Source: Grifola frondosa (Eukaryota; Basidiomycota; Agaricomycetes; Polyporales; Grifolaceae). Taken from it: a stretch of 64,000 nucleotides of DNA. Positions within the stretch are counted from its first letter, which is position 1, and the number at the start of each line of letters is the position of its first letter. The DNA is taken from positions 1 to 64,000 of the forward strand of contig LUGG01000018.1 of the NCBI GenBank assembly GCA_001683735.1, given 5' to 3'. The position numbers and the translations under genes were made by a program. The notes under the pieces were generated by a model, which worked only from the letters and a program-made list of their open reading frames with translations, had not been told where the DNA came from and did not search any database. Positions 10,680-19,462 of this stretch are shown piece after piece.

Positions 10680-11150
10680 GATTAGCCAGACACGTTTGAT
10701 ATTACAGGGTAGGGGATGTATCCGTAGCTTGATGGACTTGAGAAGCATGCGAAACAGTTGGGATATATCCACAGTTTGAGCAATATGTGGATGAAGTTTC
10801 TGCTAATCAGTGAATCGTTGTGTCAGGGTAGCTCAGTGGTATATGTCTTGCGCTCGTGTTTGCGGCATGCGTCGTTCGAGGCGCGCGTACGCCATCCCTT
10901 TTGCCAATGCGCGCCCGAGCCTATAGCGGATATATCCCTTTATATGTAGCGGATATATACATGGGATGTATCTGTTTCTCGATGAATGCATCACCGTGAA
11001 GGATATATCTGTCATAGATGGAGGATGTATCTCTCTTCCGTGATGTATCCATGATAGGATACATCATGGGATGGGACTACTGAATGGTAGGGAGTAGCAC
11101 TAGGATATATCCAAGGTACGGACTGTATAACATGAGATATATCGTGGGTA
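10680..11150. repeat. GGATATATCC/GGATGTATCC palindromic motif field
   Basis: At least a dozen short palindromic words of the GGATATATCC type occur in this 470-bp non-coding stretch, with variants GGATGTATCT, GATACATC and GATATATCG at irregular spacing. The whole stretch is AT-rich. It has no open frame of note. It could be a minisatellite-like decay product or the body of a SINE-like repeat, since a pol III-like promoter lies inside it. Confidence 0.65.
10829..10882 (+). other. pol III A-box/B-box pair (tRNA-like, possible SINE head)
   Basis: TAGCTCAGTGG at 10829-10839 fits the tRNA A box, and GTTCGAGGC at 10874-10882 fits the B box. The spacing is that of a tRNA gene. The arms around them do not fold into a complete cloverleaf by eye: the acceptor stem does not pair, and I found no anticodon stem I would trust. 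A decayed tRNA gene or the head of a tRNA-derived SINE explains this better than a functional tRNA. Confidence 0.5.
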
Positions 11151-11224
11151 CTGAATGTCTTGAATCAGCCTGAATCATCATATCCTTTCCCGTCTCTAGT
11201 GTATCTCCGGCGTCGTCGTGCTTG

Positions 11225-11545
11225 CAGACCACGGGGTCATCAACTTGGAAAAGCACATACCATAAATAGTAACGACATTCATTGCCACTCGCAGCATGTA
11301 CAGTATCTGTTCCAAATCAATGTGTTCGATTCAAGTCTGCCAGGTATGCGTATATAAAGGATCCTTGTTGGCCGACTGTACTCATCTATCTAGGTTTTCG
11401 TATATGTGCCGGCCGTTCATCACCCTTTGCAAGGCGCGTGGGGCTCTCGGGGGCCAAACACATACATGCCCTCTTTCTTCACTTTCTTCAACACACGAGC
11501 TATAGCTCCAGCCCTAAAGCACCGCATCAGTCCTCCATGACGACA
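11225..11545 (-). pseudogene. partial duplicate of the aminotransferase 3' end
   Basis: This block matches about 13870-14235, the last exon, last intron and 3' flank of the aminotransferase downstream. Shared words include AAGCACATACCAT, CATGCCCTCTTTCTTC and CAACACACGAGCTAT. On the minus strand it still reads ARVLKKVKKEGMYVFG before a stop, and the intron acceptor is retained. It starts inside the intron and lacks all upstream exons, so it is a DNA-level partial copy. It lies just beyond the 3' end of the MFS gene, so the transporter is bracketed by direct copies of this segment. Confidence 0.85.
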
Positions 11546-11590
11546 AGGTAAATATACAAAGAAATCAATCGCACTCGGAGAGACCGGCCT

Positions 11591-13676
11591 TCACATCATG
11601 TATCTATAGTCTGGATTCAAATCTCCGAGCTTCTTGTCCTTCAGCGAGACCTTTTCCGCCGCACGGGCCGCACGGTCGCGCCTCCTGTTTTCGTACGTGA
11701 TGCCGGCAAAATACACACAGTTGGCGATCATCGACAAGCAGATGAATGCAACACAGATGCTATACCCAGGAATAAAATCCGGAGCATCCTTCGCTAGAAA
11801 CGAGTAAGCTGATATAATGCCTCCAACTATAGACGAATAGTCAGAGACATATCATGGGAACGATGAATGATGAGCATACTGTTTCCAAAGCCAATTTGCC
11901 ATGCTGTGCCGACCGCACGCCTGTGATGACCTCCCACTATGAAGACATTATTTAAGCAACACCACGAGTCGAAGGGTCTGTAGCCACACTCACAGTTGGT
12001 GGTAAACCAGCAGATTATCAGCGGCATCGCGGAGTAAGTTCCCATTGCCGCCAGGAATAGCGCACCATATTGCAGATTCGTGTCATGATGCACTACCAGG
12101 AGAATGATGAATCCAGCGAGGCAGACGGCGGAGGTGAAGATAATAAAGAGAAATCGGTGACGGAAGTAGTCCGACGCCGTGGCGCTAACCATGGCGAATG
12201 CGAAGGCGCAGGCGAAGATGGGCACTGTAAGCAGCTGAGTGCGGATGCTTCCGTGTCCGAGGTTCTGAACGATCGTTGGAATAAAGTAAGCTACATAGAT
12301 GGTACAGTTTGTTAGACGAAGAAGGTATAGAGGAGGATAGAGTAACAAACATAATCCGTATGAAGGGACGATGAGTCCAAAATACATGAATCCTCCGACA
12401 ATTATCTTGTCTGACCAAATATTCCGATCAGTATCTGCATACAACAAATAGACCCCTTTCAAAAACTTACAGTCTTTGAAGACGTTTAAAATGCTCCTCA
12501 GCGTCAACGGATCGTGTCTCATCGAATGTCCGACGTCCTCATATAACCGCGCCTTGACAAACTTCTTCTCCTCTGCAGTGAGCCATTTCACCTCTTCAGG
12601 AAAGTCCGGGATGGCGAAATAAAGCGAAATGGAGATCACAGCGGTCAAAGTCCCCTCTAGAAGACACGAGCTGGACCGTCACTTGACGAATTTAAGAGTT
12701 GATCGATCGCAACGCACCTAAGATGAAGATCCATCGCCAACCGTGATAACCCCGCATACCGTCCATCTTACCGATCGCACTCGCTAGAAGGCCACCAAAT
12801 GCGCCGGCCAAACTTGTGCCTGAGAAGAAAAGCGAATAACGCTTCTGTGCTTCCGCTCGCTTATACCACATAGATATGAGATAGTAGCAAGCTGGTACAA
12901 CACCACTCTCCACGAGACCTGTGAAACAGAGTATTAGGGCTGTCTCATAAGAAAACAGTCTCTTTCGTACCCAAGAAAAATCGTGTGGCTACGATGCCAC
13001 TGAAATTCTGCGTGAGACCCTGAAGAACGGTGATGATGCCAAACAAGAACATGCAGAGGGAAACTAGTAGAGGTGACAATCCATGTCTTGGAATTTTTGT
13101 CCTGAAGGCTATAAAGCACTCACGCCAAAGATGCGGCCTCAGCCGCTTTATTGCAGCATTGGATGGTATCTCAAATAAGACATATGGAACAAAACTATTC
13201 ACGCGTATGTGAGCATCAGATACTATAGTCGCATTTTGAGACTCACAACACCACCAGCGCCGTATTGTATTCATCCCCGCCCAAGTGCAAGTCATCCTTC
13301 AACCCGAAGAGTGTGGCATTCGAGATGTTCACGCTAAAGTGATAGGGCCCATCATAGTCTTGGCAACTCTCGCTATAGCCGAATCTGAACCAAATGCGTA
13401 CCGGTCGAGGAAGGCAAGCAGATATAGGATACAGAGAACGGGAATGACCCTGAGGTCTATCTTCCAGACCAACTTGGCTTCGTCGATGTGAGAATAACGA
13501 GCAGTGAAGTCCTCTTGTAGGGAAGACTCCAGCGGTACGCCAATGGAATGCTTCTCGATGTCTCCGGCATTAGGATCCTCTTTGAGTGTGGGCGCTGTAC
13601 TCCTCACTTAGAAGTCAGATACCATTCTGCAAGGAGCAGACTGATGAAGGCACTCACATTCTCCCTCTGCGCTCAT
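11591..13676 (-). CDS. MFS transporter, Dal5/anion:cation symporter-like
   Basis: This is a multi-exon gene for a 12-helix major facilitator. The N-terminal exons give AKLVWKIDLRVIPVLCILYL followed by LLAFLDR, the usual opening of the fungal allantoate-permease (Dal5) family. Later exons include SLCMFLFGIITVLQGLTQNF, GLVESGVVPACYYLISMWY and KRAEAQKRYSLFFSG. The end is basic and cytosolic (KVSLKDKKLGDLNPDYRY). I place the start at 13676 (ATG AGC GCA GAG), with a first exon of only 19 nt joined through an intron ending CTTCTAAG. The stop is TGA at 11591-11593. The family imports organic anions, vitamins or nitrogen compounds; the substrate cannot be told. Neighbouring aminotransferase and arginase genes would fit a nitrogen compound. 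No frame break was seen. Confidence 0.88.
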
Positions 13677-14072
13677 TCTGGACGTGAAAAGCGAGGCGTA
13701 AAGCCACGCCCTAGAATTCTTTCGACGGCTTTCATATCGGATCATAGGCGCCTGCGGCTAAGGATGGCGACACCTGATGCCAGCCAGTTGCGGGGAAGAC
13801 TGTTAACAGGCTCCCTCGCTTAACTGCAAACCTTCAGTGACAGCTTGGTGAAGCCGGTCTTTGTCGTTGTCTGCGGAGTATCATGCGGGCATCGAGTTAA
13901 AAAAGCACATACCATAGATGCTGTTCATTGCCATTGACACAGCAAATACAGTATTTGTTGCAAATCAATGCATTCAATTCAAGTCTGCGAGGTACGCGTA
14001 CATATATAATGGATCCTTTTGAGCGAATGTGTTCATATATACCTCGGCTTTCGTATATGCTCCGGCCGATCA

Positions 14073-16423
14073 TCACACGTGCTTTGCAAGGCGGGTGGGG
14101 CTCTCGAGGCTCTTCTTGTAGCTATGGCCAAACATATGCATGCCCTCTTTCTTCGCCTTCTTCAACACACGAGCTATGGCGTCTAGCCCTGAGGCACCGC
14201 ATTGGTCTCTCATGAAGACAATGATCAAGTGGTACAAACGTACCTTTGTCAAGGTCTTCAAGGGGAGGCCCGAAAGACAGCCGCACAAAGTTGTGGCAAG
14301 GAGAGTGGAACAGGTTACGGCGATGCGCGGGATTGATATCAAAGAAAATACCGGGAATCACTATCGTTTTCTCTTTGAGCAGCTCCTCGAAGAACGTCTT
14401 TTATCAGAAGCAAATCAGCCACATTGTCACACAGTAGAGCATAGACATACCAAGCCGTTGTTGAGAGGAGCGGGCAAGTGCTCGAGGTTGAGCCAGATAT
14501 AGAATGTGCTGACGGGCGGGACATCCACCTTGAGCCCAAGTTGCTGCAGTCTCTTGAGGACGTGATCGCGCTTGTGTTTGAAGTGCTTTTGAAGAGACAC
14601 TCTTTCCAGTTGCGCACGGTCCGGATCGAGAAGCGGTATGGCAGCTAGTTGCAAGCTAAGATTTGGGAAGCAGGGGAACGTCTTTTGAACGGAGCATAAC
14701 GGCGACATTTTTGAAAGCTTACGGATGATTGGCGCCACCGTCGAGGAAAGAACCCGACTGCGATAGAGCGGTAATCAAGTTTTTGGGACCGACGACCCAG
14801 CATACACGCCATCCAGGGAGACGCCAGTTCTGCATAAAGAGAAATGTAAACACAAAGTGGCACATTGATTGTCACAAAATATACGAGCTTGCCTTCGTGA
14901 GACCGTCGATGATGACAACCGAGTCCTATCATGACCATCCGACATCAGATTTGAACTTCCACCTACATATGGTGTAAATTAGAATTGACAGACCTGGTTA
15001 ACATTGTCGATGTAAGCAGCAGACGACACGGACTTCCCAAACTCCGACTCGTCTTCTGGGTATATGTACCAAGAGTAGAACTGCGAAAGCATAATTAGGT
15101 GAGGGTTGCACATCGAGAAGAATGCAGCAAACCTCATCGAGAACGAGGGTTGTCGAAGCCTCGCGCGACAGGTCGACAAGCGCCTTCAAATCTGGGCCTT
15201 CAATAACTTGACCAGTCGGGTTGCGCGGATTAGAGGCAAGGATGACCTCGAGGCCCTGGTTTCTGATATCTTTCTAAAGACGTCGTTGACCATGAGACAC
15301 CAACATGTATGGAAGATCTGATGCTACTCACCCTTGTTTGCTCAATATCAAGGCGGTACTGATTCTGTTGCAGGTTAAGATATCTTCATCAGGGAGGATA
15401 GCATATATCAAGCTCACAGATGGTTCCAATCTATCACAAACCAAATATGCAAGTCAGTGGTGGGTAAAGCATATATTGAGATAGCAGACTCATACGCTGT
15501 AGGGACGGGGACAAGCCGCTTGAATGCGCTCAATACCTGATCATAGGCAGTGTAGTCCGGAATTTGATAGGACTGCGTATATGCGCGTCAATCATTGATC
15601 ACTGGAGGCATCAAACCATACCCACACAGTAGACATCGCCGACGACAGCGGCGACACGAGACAAACCTGCACGACCGCCAGGGACGATACAAACGTTCTC
15701 GTACGTATACTGACTGAGCTTCCCTTGACGATAGGTTTCGTTGTACAGATGAGCGACCGCCTCGCGGAGCGCTTAATACAAGTAAGTATAAATTTGCATT
15801 AATTCTTGAAGACGTAAACACACCTTTTACACCGGTCGTTGGAGCATACTCGAGAGAGTCCGTCGGCATTGCGATGCTGGTAGGCTTTGGAGGAGCGCCA
15901 GGAATATCTCCAACCTCAGGCGCTCCCTGTCCAAGGTTTGCCCACTCATGGGAGGACGCATATGAGAAGCCGTTCGCCATGGCACGATCCGAGCAGTAGA
16001 TGACACCGGTGCTTCCGGGGTGCTCGATGCCAGGGACCGTCTCCTCATCCTGTACACGAGGCGGGGTCAGCACCCATGATGAGCAACCACCAGACAAGAA
16101 GCACACACGGGGTTAATAATCTGGGGCAAGACGCCCTTCGCCTTGTGACCCGCCGACTGTCGGAATATCTGGGTAGGCACAATGCAGCGCGTTAGACAGA
16201 TGATCTACCGGACATGTGGAATGAAATGGCACCCTGTGGGCCTCCGACTCCTTCTCGTGCTTGTAATGCTTCATGACATCGTGGACCTGCATCGGTACGC
16301 TGTCAGCACCGGTGAGAGGAACCGGATGAAATGTGCTTTGCGAACGAGTTTGCTTACGATATCTCTCAAGTGGAGGGGGGTCGATCTGCCAGACCTGGAG
16401 GCGGGGGTGTGGTATCCGGACAT
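14073..16423 (-). CDS. PLP-dependent class I/II aminotransferase
   Basis: Many small exons on the minus strand make a protein of roughly 470 residues. The PLP-lysine segment is VVIIDGLTKNWRLPGWR. Upstream are GAPEVGDIPGAP, CIVPGGRAGLSRVAAVVGDV and ILASNPRNPTGQVIEG, the fold-type I N-P-x-x-P-T-G motif. Downstream is the conserved arginine in FVRLSFGPPLEDLDKG. The start at 16423 (MSGYHTPASRSGRSTP) is the first ATG before a conserved short exon. The stop at 14073 follows LAKHV. It resembles the fungal aspartate/aromatic aminotransferase-like group; the exact substrate is open. It is divergent from arginase across about 400 bp with GATA sites. A broken copy of its last exon lies at 11225-11545. 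Confidence 0.87.
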
Positions 16424-16637
16424 GGTGGTTGAAAGTGAAGCTGGAGAAGTGGTGAAAAGATGGGGGGCTGTAATATAGAAAGGATTAGGTCACGACATAT
16501 AAATGCATCACATCGCGACGTGCAGGCGGTGACAACATGTTATCCTGGGCTATTCTTGGATGGGATGGTGACGGAGAGTTGTTGATCACGGAGACTGTCC
16601 ATTGGTTGGCTTGTGTGGATGATTTCAGGGTCCTTGC

Positions 16638-16648
16638 GATAAGATAAG
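16638..16648 (+). promoter_or_regulatory. overlapping GATAAG sites between aminotransferase and arginase
   Basis: GATAAGATAAG holds two overlapping GATAAG cores on one strand. This is the binding site of fungal GATA factors of the AreA/NIT2 type, which activate genes for use of secondary nitrogen sources. It sits between the divergent starts of the aminotransferase (16423) and arginase (16829), so it may serve both. The motif is seen; the regulation is inference. Confidence 0.55.
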
Positions 16649-16828
16649 ATCAACATCACGGGACCGTTTCTCGGATCTTGATCAATAGCTCTGCATCACA
16701 AGCGCCCACATGCCTTCCTTTAAAACAGCTCTTATACCATAACTCGGGGTAGTTTCAGCGAACGCCCCCTGCGTCTCTGTTTATCTTTCACTCGTCTAGA
16801 CGTCTCTCTCTTACCGACTCCATTTATA

Positions 16829-18265
16829 ATGTCTTCCGAGCCCTCGTTATCTCGTTTTCTTCCAGATCCCAAGACTGTAGCGGTCAGTTTTCGCGTTTAC
16901 TCTCATCATTTTCGTCACTTGACGCGTTTTTCAGATCGTCGGTTGTCCCTTCAGGTGAGCGCAGATATTGCTGAGGTGAGGACACTCGATTGAATATAGC
17001 CGCGTTGTGTAGGGGTGGCCAGGTAGAGTACTCCACTGCGACTCGATCATCGCATTGCCGCATTGTCTGACACGTCTTGCAGGCCAAGTTGGGTGTAGAT
17101 AAAGGCCCCATTTCTCTAGTGGAAGCCGGGCTTCCCGAGCAGCTCTCCGGCCTCGGTTGGAATGTTAAGTTCGATGGCCATCATCAATTTGAGGCGATCG
17201 ACGGAGAGAACGACCCGCCGATTGGCAAGCTGAAGAACCCCCGTTTGGTTTCGAAGGTGTGCAAGGCGGTCTCGGAGGTGGTGTACGACCATGCGAAGAA
17301 GGGTGAACTGCCTCTGACTCTCGGGGGTGATCATTCCTTGGTGTGTGCTCCTCGTGACTCCGGGAGGGGTGGATCATGATCCTGACATTCGCTTGACGGA
17401 CAGGCGATGGGCACGATTTCGGGAACATTAGCGTGAGTCTTGTCAATGTAGGGCCGACATTTTTCTGATATCATGTAGCCAATATCCTGACGCCTGCGTG
17501 ATCTGGATCGATGCTCATGCCGATATTAACACGGCAGACACGACCGACTCCGGTGCGTCAAGCGACATTCATCCGTCGGATCTCCGCTCACGTATTCTCT
17601 GTCTTAGGAAACATAATGGTATGCCCGTTTCTTCCTTCTCGGCATAGGTTCCCCAATTGCCGAGTTCTCTTGGATCAAGCCGGTACTCAAGCCGAACCGG
17701 GTGGTATACATCGGCCTGCGCGACGTCGACGTGGCTGAGAAGCGGATTCTCAAGGAGAACGGAATCAAGGCATTCAGCATGCACGAAGTAGACAAGTACG
17801 GCATTGGTCGCGTCGTCGAGATGGCGCTTGATCACGTCAACCCTAGACGAGAGCTGCCGATCCATCTGAGCTTCGATGTGGATGCTCTTGATCCCTCGGT
17901 TGCACCCTCCACTGGAACTCCGGTACGCTGGACTGATGGCGCGAGATGAAACATATACACACTTATTGTCTGCAGGTCCGTGGGGGTCTCACTTTCAGGG
18001 AGGGTCACTATATTTGCGAGTCTATTCACGAGACAGGATGTCTTGTTGCGCTCGACATCATGGTAAAGCATCGGAATATAGTGCCTTTACATCTTCTCAT
18101 GGTCGAGATTATCACAGGAGGTCAACCCGTCCCTGGCTGACACTGAATCAGCCAACAGACTGTGACAGTCGGGTGTTCGCTCGCGCGATCTGCGCTTGGT
18201 CAGTCATCTCCCAACCTTGTTTTGAACGGCACTCACTCTGATTTACAGGAGAGACTCTTCTTTAA
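16829..18265 (+). CDS. arginase, with an apparent one-base break near the C-terminus
   Basis: Arginase hydrolyses arginine to ornithine and urea. The manganese ligand motifs are intact: LPLTLGGDHS, CVIWIDAHADINTAD and LSFDVDALDPSVAPSTGTPV. The start MSSEPSLSRFLPDP at 16829 is followed by tiny exons: 20 nt at 16935-16954 and a 10-nt microexon at 17013-17022 that supplies the GGQ of the P-F-x-G-G-Q motif. The last exons read EVNPSLADTESAN and then hit TGA at 18162. The expected QTVTVGCSLARSAL and, after one more intron, GETLL with TAA at 18263-18265 follow in the next frame. One base is therefore missing near 18155 relative to an intact gene. All catalytic residues lie upstream of the break. 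Divergent partner: the aminotransferase. Confidence 0.9.
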
Positions 18266-18612
18266 TGGGCTGTTTACAAGCTGTAGCATTACACCATGTG
18301 TATCATAATTAGTGGCTTGCGTTGTCCAAATACCATGTTGGATCATATCAAGGTCTTCTAATTCGTTGTGCAATTTGCCAACACAGATCCCTGTTCATGG
18401 ATATTCGTTCAAGTTTGTTACACTGACAGATGGTTCACATGAATTCGGTCACAAGAGCCCTCTTGTTCAACATCATGATTGTTTCTGGTGACTGTTTGCT
18501 CAGAGAGATCGATCACGCGTCTAGTCACGCGTTAAGAGCGTGACCGCGACGCGTCAGTACTTCTTAAACTCCGCCATGTCGGTGGCGACCGCCTACTGTC
18601 CTCCCGCGTAGC
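18266..18612. promoter_or_regulatory. intergenic with three ACGCGT (MCB) sites
   Basis: ACGCGT occurs at 18515-18520, 18527-18532 and 18549-18554, all within 40 bp and just upstream of the APC15-like gene. ACGCGT is the MluI cell-cycle box bound by the fungal MBF/DSC1 complex at G1/S. Three in a row is far above chance for a hexamer. The rest of the interval is arginase 3' flank with no other feature. Confidence 0.6.
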
Positions 18613-19174
18613 TTGCTATTCCCCAATCTGCTCCCCAAGCCGCCCCAACCACACCCACTCCCGCTGCAACCACATGGGCGCCGACCCGGTCGGCTTAACA
18701 GCCGGCGAGACCTCTTCCGCGAGATGGAAGACCTGAGCGAAGAGGAAGACGAGCTCGAAGAGCTGGTGAGTGCAGGCAGCGGACCAAGCCCAGCAGCAGC
18801 CTCGTGTTAATCCATGCTTCAGAATCTTGAGATTAAGAACAGAGGATTCAACTTCCTTGTTCCCATTGGGCGTACGTTCACCCAACACGAGGAGAAGAAC
18901 GACGTGAGTGCCATGTCCTCATTGCATGCGTCCTGATCACCGTCTCACCCAACTGTCGGACCAGGCGTCCGAAGTCTCGGAGTCGGAGTCTGCGCATTCA
19001 GGCGAAGCGCCGTCTATGATGGACGAGGGAGAGAACGACGAGTCCTCTGAGGAGGATCTGGATGCCGATATGGAGGATTTTGATGAGGAGGCTGGGGACA
19101 CGACCGGAGCTACTGGTGACGTGGACACTGAAGGAGAAGGATCGGATGATTCTGAGGAAGACTCCTCAGAGTAG
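18613..19174 (+). CDS. APC15-like anaphase-promoting complex subunit
   Basis: Three exons encode a short acidic protein. After LLPKPPQPHPLPLQPHGRRP comes the acidic helix DLFREMEDLSEEEDELEEL, then FNFLVPIGRTFTQHEEK, then a glutamate/aspartate/serine-rich tail ending at 19174. Animal APC15 has the same order: a proline-rich start, an acidic helix, an N-N-L-V-P-I-G-K motif, then an acidic tail. APC15 helps the anaphase-promoting complex turn over the mitotic checkpoint complex. The 5' end is unclear: an ATG at 18575 (ATGTCG) runs into TAG after eleven codons, and no plausible intron links it in frame, so the real start may depend on a sequence error. The upstream MCB cluster fits a cell-cycle role. 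Confidence 0.6.
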
Positions 19175-19462
19175 GAGAGGACATCGAAAGGGCAGGCATG
19201 TCGATGTGATTTTGTGATACTTGCTGTATGTATTTTTTGATTGCCAAAGGCTGCTGTAGAAGAATGTACTTATCATTACAAATGATACTCGATGTTCGAA
19301 TCGCTACGAAAGTCTGCTATGTCATGATTGGAATTATGGCCCAGTACGCAAACCCTGGCATCATCACTCAACATTAGGTAACAGCAAGTTTGGCGGTCTG
19401 CATAACAGAATACGTTAATGCCTAGCAAAAGTGCAAGTCCGTAGATAGCTAGGGTGTTGATA

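Noticed and set aside
10829..10900. functional tRNA gene
   Set aside because: A and B boxes are present, but acceptor and anticodon stems do not pair by eye.
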